Assembly (NCBI GenBank): GCA_026985075.1
Contig: JALSQX010000023.1
Coordinates: forward strand, 1-64,000
DNA length: 64,000 bases
From: Blastocatellia bacterium
GTDB lineage: Bacteria > Acidobacteriota > Blastocatellia > HR10 > J050
Reading direction: 5' to 3'
The first letter of the stretch is position 1. Each line of letters starts with the position of its first letter. Of the stretch, positions 36,717-43,856 are shown piece after piece. A program made the position numbers and the translations under genes. The notes under the pieces are model-generated. The model saw only the letters and a program-made list of their open reading frames with translations. It ran no database searches and was not told the origin of the DNA.

Positions 36717-36772
36717 GGCTTCCTCGTGTAGGGACAACGTCTCCAAACAGCCCCAACAAATACGCCTATCCC

Positions 36773-37000
36773 TCAGCTTCCCACCGCCATTAACACCCGC
36801 TTCGCTTCCTCGGGTAGCTCCACAGGCACAAACATAGATGCCGGATAAAGATACCCCCCCGGCTCCGACAGGTCTTCATCTATGATGCGGAGCATATTGT
36901 GTGACTCTGCTTCCGGGTCCGGCAATCTACGATAGACTTTGCCAACGATGAGGCTTGCCGGATTACCCTCATTGTTGACGCACAGAACAAATTCGGTCAT
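36773..37000 (-). CDS. Small conserved protein of unknown function (cassette-type)
   Basis: A protein of 75 residues beginning MTEFVLCVNNEGNPASLIVG, then VYRRLPDPEAES and GGYLYPASMFVPVELPEEAK. I recognise this as a widespread but uncharacterised small-protein pattern, not a known function. Its ATG lies inside the stop of the gene upstream (4-bp overlap, ATGA) with GAGGAT before it, so the pair is translationally coupled. A longer reading starting at 37075 overlaps the neighbour and is rejected. Followed by the attC-like site. Confidence 0.65.
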   Translation of the reverse strand: MTEFVLCVNNEGNPASLIVGKVYRRLPDPEAESHNMLRIIDEDLSEPGGYLYPASMFVPVELPEEAKRVLMAVGS

Positions 37001-37227
37001 TGTATTATCCTCTTGATCTTGAAATCCTTGCGACCTATGCCGTGGGCTTCGTACCAATGGATCTCGGCCTCGCATATGGTCCCATCCGCAAGCTCCACAG
37101 TGGCTCTACCTTTCATCTTCCGCCATCGTCCTCGACCGTACGTGCGCTCCAGATAGCGTCGGATGTACTCACCTCGGCCTGAGGCAATGGTTTCGACGTC
37201 CCTGATCTCACTGAGGATCTTGAACAC
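36997..37227 (-). CDS. Small conserved protein of unknown function (cassette-type), coupled partner
   Basis: A protein of 76 residues: MFKILSEIRDVETIASGRGE, then YLERTYGRGRWRKMKGRATV, then EIHWYEAHGIGRKDFKI. The basic RWRKMKG patch and the HWYEAHGIGR block recur in short hypothetical proteins of many bacteria; function unknown. It forms a two-gene unit with the following gene by a 4-bp overlap. A basic protein next to an acidic partner would suit a toxin-antitoxin or protein-protein pair, but nothing proves it. Confidence 0.65.
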   Translation of the reverse strand: MFKILSEIRDVETIASGRGEYIRRYLERTYGRGRWRKMKGRATVELADGTICEAEIHWYEAHGIGRKDFKIKRIIQ

Positions 37228-37554
37228 AGTTGGACATGCACCTTGTTCGCCAAGTTTAGAATGCCATACCTTTCATCTCAAGCAAAACCGCCTAACCGAG
37301 GTTTATCTTCCAGCGCCGTTGCTCTTATACTCAGGGCTCACCCCAGAGGAGGAATAGAATGCTCTGTTGTTGCGAGGATGACCAGGTGCGGAGACAGTGA
37401 TGAACTACGTGATGACAAACTGGCCGGGAACCTTTCACACATATTTCGCTCATCATCTCTGAAAGTGGGCTCACCCATCCCACAGAGACTGCGGAGACGG
37501 ATCACTCAGCCCCCGATGCGCTCGCGGCAGTTATGCTCACTCGATGAGGAATGA
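37228..37554. other. Intergenic region upstream of the coupled small genes
   Basis: 327 bp without a gene. On the minus strand GTTAGGC occurs at 37292-37286, matching an R' core, so the cassette may begin here. No symmetric attC arm is seen on its far side (37293-37420). No terminator or promoter stands out. Confidence 0.4.
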
Positions 37555-38508
37555 TCAAGACAGGACTTCCTCACCTACTCGTTGGGCGATGGCTTTTTCA
37601 TATACGAGTTTCCCAAGAGCGACATCCTCCAGGGCCAAGCCCAACGATTTGAACAAGGTGATCTCCTCGTTCCGGCGGCGGCCGGGCACTCGGCCGACGA
37701 CGACCTCGCGGAGTTCGTGAACCTGCTCCCAATTCAACCGACCTCGTTCGATCAACGGCAGGAGATCGCCAGCCTCCCGTTTAGCCTGGTCGCGGGAATC
37801 GACGACAATGAGAGCGCACCGACTCACCGTCTCGCTGTCGATCTCACGACGAATGAGAGAGTTAGACCCAATAGCGTTGATATGAACGCCCCCAGGGAGT
37901 TTCTGCCCATCGAATACCGGCTGGCGAGAGGTAGTGGCCGTCACGATGATGTCCACGCCGTCCAGGGCGTCATCGGGCTCGGTCACCGACTGGACGTCTA
38001 CCTGGAGGCGCTCGCTCATCTCACGACAGAACGCTTGACGACGCTCGGCATGTCGACTGAACACCTTCACCCGCTCGATGGGTCGGACAGCGCACACGGC
38101 TTCTAGTTGGCTTCGAGCCTGCCAGCCGGCGCCGAACATTCCCAGCGTGCGAGCGTCCGCCCGCGCCATGAATTTTGTAGCCAGGCCGGTGGTCGCGCCA
38201 GTTCGCATCTGTCCCAGCTTGTCGGCCTCCATGAGGGCCAGGAGATCCCCATTCTCCGTGCTATAGAGGAGAAACAAGAATCGGGCAGCGCCGCGAAAAG
38301 TAGTATACGCCTTGAACCCCATGACTCCCCGTTGGGGGAGTGCCGCCGCCATCAGATGGAGCATGCCGTGCCCCAGACGAATGCGAGAACGAGGGTTGTT
38401 CACCGCCTGACCCTCCCCATACATTCGAAAGGCCTCCTCGACGGCGCCAATGGCCTCTTCCATGGTCAGCAATTGAGCAACCTGATCTTCATTCACATAG
38501 AGTGCCAT
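37555..38508 (-). CDS. Ornithine cyclodeaminase/mu-crystallin family protein
   Basis: NAD(P)-dependent enzyme of 317 residues. Marks include VAQLLTMEEAIGAVEEAF, the substrate-region KLGQMRTGATTGLATKFMAR, the Rossmann pattern LGMFGAGWQARSQLEAV and the late INAIGSNSLIRREIDSE. Members deaminate ornithine to proline or act as ketimine reductases or alanine dehydrogenases; substrate cannot be told from sequence. The ATG at 38508 has GGAGGAAGG upstream. It lies outside the 21-36 kb cluster but could be functionally linked to it through amino-acid or keto-acid metabolism. Confidence 0.88.
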   Translation of the reverse strand: MALYVNEDQVAQLLTMEEAIGAVEEAFRMYGEGQAVNNPRSRIRLGHGMLHLMAAALPQRGVMGFKAYTTFRGAARFLFLLYSTENGDLLALMEADKLGQMRTGATTGLATKFMARADARTLGMFGAGWQARSQLEAVCAVRPIERVKVFSRHAERRQAFCREMSERLQVDVQSVTEPDDALDGVDIIVTATTSRQPVFDGQKLPGGVHINAIGSNSLIRREIDSETVSRCALIVVDSRDQAKREAGDLLPLIERGRLNWEQVHELREVVVGRVPGRRRNEEITLFKSLGLALEDVALGKLVYEKAIAQRVGEEVLS

Positions 38509-38670
38509 CTCATCCTTCCTCCATTGATGAACGGGATCGATCTGGAGAAGTCCCACAGGGCTCGCCGCTTCTCAGCGTTGGTCGCCATCCGCTGAACGAG
38601 CGGCCACTCCGTCGGCCCACTCTGTCGCGCTCGAGCGGCTCCCTCACCGTCGCCCCGCCCTCTCCCGGCG

Positions 38671-39081
38671 TCAAGCGAAGGTCTTTCGGTAACTGGCGTA
38701 CGAGGATTCCGTCTCCCACACGCGGACCTCGGCCACCGGGAGCCCCTGTTCAACGGCGTAGTCATAGATCAATCGAGCAATGGCTTCTGCCGTCGGATTA
38801 GTGTCGAAAACACAGCAGGGTTCCCCCTGTTCCTGAAGCACCGGTAAGATGGGATCATCGCTCCGGAGAAGCATCTTGTGATCGAACTGTTCATCGATCC
38901 AGGACTGGATCACTCGATGGATGTCATCGAAGTCTACGACCATGTGTCGATGATCCAACGCCTCCGTTTGGAGCTCGATTTCCACCTTGGCATTATGGCC
39001 GTGCAGATTCTTGCACTTCCCTTCGTAGTTGAGAAGACGATGACCGTAGCAGAAATAGATTGCTTTAGTTGCCTTATACAT
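38671..39081 (-). CDS. 6-pyruvoyl-tetrahydropterin synthase/QueD family protein
   Basis: Protein of 136 residues. Zinc ligands are His14, His27 and His29 (CYGHRLLNYE and CKNLHGHN), with the catalytic-type Cys at residue 23 and MVVDFDDIHRVIQSWIDEQFDHK, AEAIARLIYD and VRVWETESSYASY following. The family includes QueD (6-carboxytetrahydropterin synthase, queuosine pathway) and PTPS; no other que genes are adjacent, so I cannot decide. Expressed from its own start just opposite the small plus-strand genes. Confidence 0.88.
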   Translation of the reverse strand: MYKATKAIYFCYGHRLLNYEGKCKNLHGHNAKVEIELQTEALDHRHMVVDFDDIHRVIQSWIDEQFDHKMLLRSDDPILPVLQEQGEPCCVFDTNPTAEAIARLIYDYAVEQGLPVAEVRVWETESSYASYRKTFA

Positions 39082-39253
39082 GTTGACCTCCGCGATACCA
39101 TGCCCTCGCCTCCCACCGCCTCCCTCGGTCCATGCAGTGCAGATTGTACTCTACCTTCTGGAGGAATCAACCCCTTCCTCTCGGTCACTTGACGTCCTCT
39201 CGATGCTCCAAGTAGGATTACCATTCTCATACTCTGGAAAGGAGTTCGGCCCG

Positions 39254-39481
39254 GTGAAACAGCTACTGACTCAATATCTCGATAAAACCATCGAAATTCA
39301 CTACGGCGGAGCGGCCACCGTTCGCGGTCGATTAGTCGATATTATCGGCGATGTCCTCAAGCTTCAGGACGAAGATGAGGGAACATTTTTCGTTCCTATA
39401 GAGAAGATTCACGTCTTCTGGGAAGTGAGAGATAAAGAGAAGCCCGTGGGGTTCATCACTCAACCGAGCAACCAAGAATGA
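39254..39481 (+). CDS. Small Sm-like (LSm-fold) protein
   Basis: A protein of 75 residues: VKQLLTQYLDKTIEIHYGGA, then VRGRLVDIIGDVLKLQDEDE, then FFVPIEKIHVFWEVRD. The beta-rich pattern with a central G-x-L-x-D-I block resembles Sm/LSm-like small proteins of unknown RNA target. GTG at 39254 has AAAGGAG about 9 nt upstream and is the likely start; the frame is open upstream to 39080, but this part overlaps the QueD-like promoter region. Confidence 0.7.
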   Translation: MKQLLTQYLDKTIEIHYGGAATVRGRLVDIIGDVLKLQDEDEGTFFVPIEKIHVFWEVRDKEKPVGFITQPSNQE

Positions 39482-39740
39482 CGGGCGTCTTCCTCAAGGA
39501 GAGGATGACCGATCAGCCGCGCAGGAAGCCGAGGGGACGAACGGCAAGGACGATGGAAGGCCACCGACGAGGGAAGATCAAAAGACCCGGAAAGACGCCG
39601 CTCATGCCGAACCCCTCGGCCAGTGAGCATCCTCAGTTCTGGCACGCTGTCAGCGAGCCGCGCCCCTTGGCGATAATTCGTTATTGACACATATAGTTAA
39701 AAGCCGTAACATAGAAGCTGGTGGGGAGGTTGATGTGGTT

Positions 39741-39995
39741 GTGACAAAAGCGGATTTAGCTCGAGCGATATATAAGCGACATGGCGGCATTACGACCCGG
39801 GAAGCAGTGGCCATCGTAGATATCATTCTCGACACGATCAAACGACGACTGGTCGCGGGAGATCAGGTTTACCTCGGAGAGATTGGCATGATGGAGGTTG
39901 TGCCGCGACCGACGCGACGCGGGCGCCGTCCGGCCAACGGGAAGGTGGCCGATCGGGTCTTACGCTATCATCCGACGCGCGCCCTGCGCACCTGA
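39741..39995 (+). CDS. HU/IHF family DNA-binding protein
   Basis: Nucleoid protein of 84 residues: TKADLARAIYKRHGGITTRE, AVAIVDIILDTIKRRLVAGD, then the basic arm EVVPRPTRRGRRP with NGK. This is the HU/IHF alpha-beta fold, with a shortened, Arg-rich arm. GTG at 39741 is the start, with GGGGAGGT about 10 nt upstream. It is followed 32 bp later by the MerR-like gene; HU-MerR pairs upstream of tRNA or surE genes recur in bacteria. Role: DNA bending or compaction. Confidence 0.9.
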   Translation: MTKADLARAIYKRHGGITTREAVAIVDIILDTIKRRLVAGDQVYLGEIGMMEVVPRPTRRGRRPANGKVADRVLRYHPTRALRT

Positions 39996-40027
39996 GGGTC
40001 TGATCCCGCCGACCAATCGGAGGGCTT

Positions 40028-40465
40028 ATGCAGGCAGCCAATCGAATCCCCGACAAGCTGTTTTTCAAGATTGGGGAGGTGTGCGAAATTACTGGCGTTC
40101 AGCCGCACGTTCTTCGGTATTGGGAGACGGAATTTCCCCAACTCGCGCCCCAGAAGAACCGGGCGGGCCAGCGCGTGTATCGCCGGCGCGACGTCGAACT
40201 CGTCTTTCACATCAAGCGATTACTCAAAGAGGAAGGATATACCATTGCCGGCGCCAAGAAACGACTGGCGGCTGAAATGCGCAATAGCGCCAAGCTGAAG
40301 ATTGTGACCAACGATCCATCAGCACACACGAGCGAACGGGGTTCTGACGAACCGTTGACCCTTTCCCCGGAAGCGCAACAGGCCTTGGCCAACCTGCGCC
40401 GGGATCTGGAGCAGTTGTTGACAATGCTCACCCGGGATGATATAAAAGCTTCTTCGAAGCCATAA
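40028..40465 (+). CDS. MerR family transcriptional regulator
   Basis: Regulator of 145 residues. The N-terminal winged helix reads FFKIGEVCEITGVQPHVLRY then WETEFPQLAPQKNRAGQRVY and is typical of the MerR/MlrA-like class that follows IHF genes. The rest is a short helical dimerisation coil (LSPEAQQALANLRRDLEQLL) with no effector-binding domain, so its ligand is unknown. Its 3' end contains the promoter for tRNA-Pro(GGG). Confidence 0.88.
   Translation: MQAANRIPDKLFFKIGEVCEITGVQPHVLRYWETEFPQLAPQKNRAGQRVYRRRDVELVFHIKRLLKEEGYTIAGAKKRLAAEMRNSAKLKIVTNDPSAHTSERGSDEPLTLSPEAQQALANLRRDLEQLLTMLTRDDIKASSKP
40418..40446 (+). promoter_or_regulatory. Consensus-like sigma-70 promoter for tRNA-Pro, inside the MerR gene
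   Basis: TTGACA (40418-40423), exactly 17 bp, then TATAAA (40441-40446). Transcription would start near 40453, about 19 bp before the tRNA, while still within the MerR coding sequence. Confidence 0.8.
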
Positions 40466-40471
40466 CCGGGT

Positions 40472-40550
40472 CGGGACGTGGCGCAGCCTGGTTTAGCGCG
40501 CTTGCTTGGGGTGCAAGAGGTCGCTGGTTCAAATCCAGTCGTCCCGACCA
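40472..40550 (+). tRNA. tRNA-Pro (anticodon GGG)
   Basis: Acceptor arms CGGGACG/CGTCCCG pair perfectly, with A at the discriminator and an encoded CCA. The anticodon arm is CTTGC-TTGGGGT-GCAAG, giving GGG; the T loop is TTCAAAT. A strong promoter lies directly upstream. Confidence 0.95.
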
Positions 40551-40625
40551 TTTTTTTCGCGGCGCGTTCGAAGATTCCCAACGCGAGGAGAAGATGCCAG
40601 GGATATTGGCTCTCTGCGGTCGACT

Positions 40626-41405
40626 ATGCCACGGATTCTACTCACCAATGATGACGGTATTCATCACCCGGGAATTGTCGCCTTAGAGAAAAGTCTCCAA
40701 CCGCTCGGCGAGATCATCGTTGTCGCCCCAACCCATGAAATGAGCGCCGCCTCCCGCGCCATCACGCTGAGTCGGCCTCTGCGCATCGATCAGATCGACG
40801 AGACCCACTTCGCCGTCGATGGGACGCCCGTCGACTGTGTCACTCTGGCGATGAATAAAATCCTCGTCGGAACTCCTCCAGACATCATCGTCTCGGGGAT
40901 CAATCAAGGGGCGAATCTCGGCGACGACGTGCTCTACTCGGGAACGGTCGCCGGCGCCGCCGAGGCCATCGCCTATGGCCTGCCCGGAGTGGCCATCTCC
41001 GTTGAGGGGCGAGGGGAAACCGACTTTGGGCCCGCCGCCCAGTTCGCGGCGCGGGCCGTGGAGAAGGTGCTCGGCGAAGGGCTCCCCGAACGAACGGTGC
41101 TCAACATCAACGTCCCTCGAGGGCCGATCCGAGGCGTTCGCGTCACTCGTCAGGGAATCAAAGTCATTCGCACCCGCATCCTGGAAGGGCTCGATCCTCG
41201 CGGCCGAAAGTACTACTGGATCGGCGAAGAACTCTCTCTCTGGGACGAACAACAGGGAACCGACTATCAGGCTGTGCGGGACGGCTACATCTCGGTCACC
41301 CCCCTTCAGACGGATCTGACCAATTACCAGGCCCTGTCGATGGCCGCGAGCTGGAACTCATTCACTTATGAGGACCAACGGCGCCAAAGCCAAATCGCTG
41401 AATGA
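40626..41405 (+). CDS. surE: 5'/3'-nucleotidase SurE
   Basis: Metal-dependent nucleoside monophosphate phosphatase of 259 residues. It begins MPRILLTNDDGIHHPG, with Asp9 and Asp10 as metal ligands, then VAPTHEMSAASRAITLS, PDIIVSGINQGANLGDD and YSGTVAGAAEAI. This is the full SurE set. The frame is open further upstream into the tRNA, but those residues are not coding. Its 3' end overlaps pcm by 38 bp, the surE-pcm order known from many bacteria. Confidence 0.95.
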   Translation: MPRILLTNDDGIHHPGIVALEKSLQPLGEIIVVAPTHEMSAASRAITLSRPLRIDQIDETHFAVDGTPVDCVTLAMNKILVGTPPDIIVSGINQGANLGDDVLYSGTVAGAAEAIAYGLPGVAISVEGRGETDFGPAAQFAARAVEKVLGEGLPERTVLNINVPRGPIRGVRVTRQGIKVIRTRILEGLDPRGRKYYWIGEELSLWDEQQGTDYQAVRDGYISVTPLQTDLTNYQALSMAASWNSFTYEDQRRQSQIAE

Positions 41406-42042
41406 TCCCTTCGCCGAAGCTCGCCGCCGCATGATTGAGGTTCTTCGCCGAAAGGGGATCACTGATGAACGGGTGCTGGCGGCCATGTCCAAAATCCCCC
41501 GCCATGTCTTCGTGGAGGAGAAATTTCGCTCTCAGGCCTACGAAGACCGACCACTGCCCATTGGATGCGGTCAGACGATCTCCCAACCGTTCATGGTCGC
41601 ACTGATGACCCAACTCCTGGACCTGAAGCCGGAAGACCGTGTGCTGGAGATCGGTGGCGGCTCGGGATACCATACGGCCATTCTCGCCTCACTGGCCCGT
41701 CAGGTGGTGAGCATCGAGCGGATTCCCGAACTCGCTGAGCGGGCGGCGGCGCGATTGGCTCAGTTGGGATTCGATAATGCGATCGTCACCGTTGGCGATG
41801 GCACCACGGGATGGCGTCCCCTGGCCCCATACGATGCGATTCTCGTCGCTGCCGGAAGTCCAGACATTCCGCAACCGCTCATCGACCAGCTGAACGTCGG
41901 CGGCAGGCTGGTCATCCCGGTTGGAGAGGAGAGGCTCCAGCGCCTGATCCGGATCATCAAAGGCAAGCAGGAGAACCAGATCGAAGATCACGGCGGGTGC
42001 GTGTTCGTCAAGCTCTTGGGTCAACACGGCTGGGAGGAATGA
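41368..42042 (+). CDS. pcm: Protein-L-isoaspartate O-methyltransferase
   Basis: SAM-dependent repair methyltransferase of 224 residues for isoaspartyl residues in aged proteins. Recognisable are AMSKIPRHVFVEEKFRSQAY, PIGCGQTISQPFMVALMTQL, the SAM loop VLEIGGGSGYHTAILA and VAAGSPDIPQPLIDQL. It overlaps surE by 38 bp and ends with an ATGA overlap to the VTT-type gene. SurE and Pcm are linked to stationary-phase survival in enterobacteria. Confidence 0.94.
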   Translation: MRTNGAKAKSLNDPFAEARRRMIEVLRRKGITDERVLAAMSKIPRHVFVEEKFRSQAYEDRPLPIGCGQTISQPFMVALMTQLLDLKPEDRVLEIGGGSGYHTAILASLARQVVSIERIPELAERAAARLAQLGFDNAIVTVGDGTTGWRPLAPYDAILVAAGSPDIPQPLIDQLNVGGRLVIPVGEERLQRLIRIIKGKQENQIEDHGGCVFVKLLGQHGWEE

Positions 42043-42653
42043 TCACCAGACCGATCAGGAAGGTACAGTCGTGGCTGCGCACGCTCTATGATTGGACGCT
42101 CCAGTGGGCGGAGACGCCCAACGCCGGTTTGGCCTTATTCATTCTGGCCTTAGCGGAGTCCTCTTTCTTCCCTATTCCTCCGGATGCCCTGCTCATCGCC
42201 CTGGTGATTGCGGCTCCTTCCCGCTTCTTCCGCTACGCCTTCCTCTGTTCGATCGGATCGGTCATCGGTGGCGTTCTCGGGTACTATATCGGTTGGGGGC
42301 TCATGGAATCGATCGGCTGGCCAATCATCCGGTTCTATCACGTCGAGCCCCTGTGGCGTGAATTTCAATCCCAGTACCGACAATATGGGTTGATCTTTCT
42401 GGCGGCGGCGGCATTCACGCCCATTCCTTATAAAGTGGCGACCATCGCTTCGGGAGCGACGGGCATCGATTTCTGGGCTTTCATCACCATCTCCTCTTTG
42501 GGGCGGGCCGGTCGCTTCTTTCTGGTGGCCGGGCTGTTGCGGGTGCTCGGTCCCTGGGTCAAGGAACTCATCGAAAAATACTTTGACATCCTGTCGATTC
42601 TTTTTGTAGTATTATTGTTTGCCGGATTCATGGCCATCAGGTATCTCTTTTAA
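42039..42653 (+). CDS. VTT-domain (YqaA/DedA-like) membrane protein
   Basis: Protein of 204 residues with about 5 hydrophobic segments. Family patterns are ALAESSFFPIPPDALLIALV, SVIGGVLGYYIGWGLMESIG and AAAFTPIPYKVATIASGATG. It resembles YqaA-type relatives of DedA, a third VTT protein in this window and distinct from the pair at 10.1-11.4 kb. Function is unknown, possibly lipid or ion transport. Start and stop overlap pcm by 4 bp. Confidence 0.87.
   Translation: MITRPIRKVQSWLRTLYDWTLQWAETPNAGLALFILALAESSFFPIPPDALLIALVIAAPSRFFRYAFLCSIGSVIGGVLGYYIGWGLMESIGWPIIRFYHVEPLWREFQSQYRQYGLIFLAAAAFTPIPYKVATIASGATGIDFWAFITISSLGRAGRFFLVAGLLRVLGPWVKELIEKYFDILSILFVVLLFAGFMAIRYLF
42583..42612 (+). promoter_or_regulatory. 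Possible promoter of tRNA-Pro(CGG), inside the VTT gene
   Basis: TTGACA (42583-42588), an 18-bp spacer and TAGTAT (42607-42612) in the 3' end of the VTT coding sequence. The tRNA begins about 58 bp further on, longer than usual. Confidence 0.4.
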
Positions 42654-42669
42654 TCGCCTGAATGAGTGT

Positions 42670-42747
42670 CGGGGCGTGGCTCAGCCTGGTTAGAGCGCAC
42701 GGTTCGGGACCGTGAGGTCGGTGGTTCGAATCCACTCGCCCCGACCA
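42670..42747 (+). tRNA. tRNA-Pro (anticodon CGG)
   Basis: Acceptor arms CGGGGCG/CGCCCCG pair perfectly, then A and an encoded CCA. The anticodon arm is CACGG-TTCGGGA-CCGTG, giving CGG. T loop TTCGAAT. The second proline tRNA, 2.2 kb from the GGG isoacceptor. Confidence 0.95.
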
Positions 42748-42809
42748 CACACCTGAGAGCGGAGCGGACGCCAGAGGAAGTGGTGATTTCCCAAACAGTG
42801 CGCAGAGAG

Positions 42810-43082
42810 ATGATCGCTCGGCGATTCCTGATTCGCGGGCTCGTTCAGGGTGTCGGCTATCGTTACTTCGCCGTCCGGGCCGCCGAGCGGCATGGCATCG
42901 CCGGGTACGTTCGCAATCTCCCCGACGGGCGCGTAGAAGTCGTGGCCGAGGGTGAGCCGGCCGCCATGGAAGCGTTCAAACGCGAACTGGAGCGAGGCCC
43001 CGCGTATGCCCGCGTCACGGGGATCGAGGAGATCGCCCTCACGCCGACAGGCCGATTCCGCCGTTTTGAGGTCGCTTTCTGA
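42810..43082 (+). CDS. acyP: Acylphosphatase
   Basis: Small enzyme of 90 residues that hydrolyses acyl phosphates. The catalytic loop is [16 protein letters not shown], with the essential Arg and later Asn in [17 protein letters not shown]. The length is standard. The start is uncertain: the ATG at 42810 is preferred, with GTG at 42783 an alternative. The upstream frame passes through the tRNA and is not coding. Confidence 0.93.
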   Translation: MIARRFLIRGLVQGVGYRYFAVRAAERHGIAGYVRNLPDGRVEVVAEGEPAAMEAFKRELERGPAYARVTGIEEIALTPTGRFRRFEVAF

Positions 43083-43107
43083 GACTCAGCGAGTGAGCCA
43101 GTGGGTT

Positions 43108-43629
43108 ATGGATGAACTGAAGAAACTGATTCGCCAGGTGCCCGATTTCCCCAAACCGGGGATCAACTTCTACGACATCACGACGCTTCTGAAAGATCCC
43201 GTGGGATTCAAAACGGTCGTCGACCGGTTGGGGAACATCTTCGAGGGGAAGCGGATTGACAAAGTGGTGGGGATCGAAGCCCGGGGCTTCATCTTCGCCC
43301 CGGCGGTCGCCTATCGCCTGGGAGCCGGATTCGTTCCCGTTCGCAAGCCCAACAAGCTTCCCGCCGAGACGGAACGGATCACCTATGCTCTGGAATACGG
43401 AGAGGATGCGCTCGAAATCCACGCCGACGCCATTCAACCCGATGAATCCGTCCTGGTGATCGACGATCTCCTGGCCACCGGTGGGACGGCCCGGGCGGTG
43501 GCCGACCTGGTGGAGCGATTGGGCGGTCGGCTGGCCGGATTCGGGTTCGTCGTGGAACTGGAATTCCTCAAAGGGCGCGAGCGGCTGGCCGGATATGAGG
43601 TCGTCTCATTGATCAAATATCAGTCCTGA
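43108..43629 (+). CDS. apt: Adenine phosphoribosyltransferase
   Basis: Purine salvage enzyme of 173 residues making AMP from adenine and PRPP. It has the family N-terminus [20 protein letters not shown], then [20 protein letters not shown], the PRPP motif [14 protein letters not shown] and the end LIKYQS. The length is normal. The ATG at 43108 follows the acylphosphatase stop by 25 bp. Confidence 0.95.
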   Translation: MDELKKLIRQVPDFPKPGINFYDITTLLKDPVGFKTVVDRLGNIFEGKRIDKVVGIEARGFIFAPAVAYRLGAGFVPVRKPNKLPAETERITYALEYGEDALEIHADAIQPDESVLVIDDLLATGGTARAVADLVERLGGRLAGFGFVVELEFLKGRERLAGYEVVSLIKYQS

Positions 43630-43636
43630 GGGGTGA

Positions 43637-43713
43637 GCTCCCGTAGCTCAGTTGGATAGAGCGACAGCCTCCTAAGCTGTAGGTCGCAGGTTCGAATCCT
43701 GCCGGGAGCGCCA
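43637..43713 (+). tRNA. tRNA-Arg (anticodon CCT)
   Basis: Acceptor arms GCTCCCG/CGGGAGC pair perfectly, with G at the discriminator and an encoded CCA. The anticodon arm is ACAGC-CTCCTAA-GCTGT, giving CCT, which decodes AGG. T loop TTCGAAT. It starts 7 bp after apt, so it may be co-transcribed and processed. Confidence 0.95.
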
Positions 43714-43856
43714 TCGCCTCTCTCCGTTGGCGGCTACTTCCTTCCCCGCTGACGGTCAGCATCCTGCTCCGCCGAACGAGATGAACCCGCTTGCCGGGGT
43801 TCGGCAGGGTTCAGTATGATGTTGCTCCACACCGGAGGCCATCTCATGGAGTCGCT

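Larger units (their letters stand above)
36354..36772. other. AT-rich promoter island and cassette-junction region
   Basis: A gene-free stretch of about 420 bp, much more AT-rich between 36400 and 36490 than its surroundings. It holds the promoter at 36409-36438, the 14-bp palindrome at 36446-36459 and the attC-like site at 36649-36716. The remaining sequence shows nothing recognisable. Confidence 0.6.

Noticed and set aside
40506-40625. N-terminal extension of surE
   Set aside because: The in-frame sequence upstream of the ATG at 40626 lies within the tRNA-Pro gene.
42666-42809. N-terminal extension of acylphosphatase
   Set aside because: It would translate the tRNA-Pro(CGG) gene.
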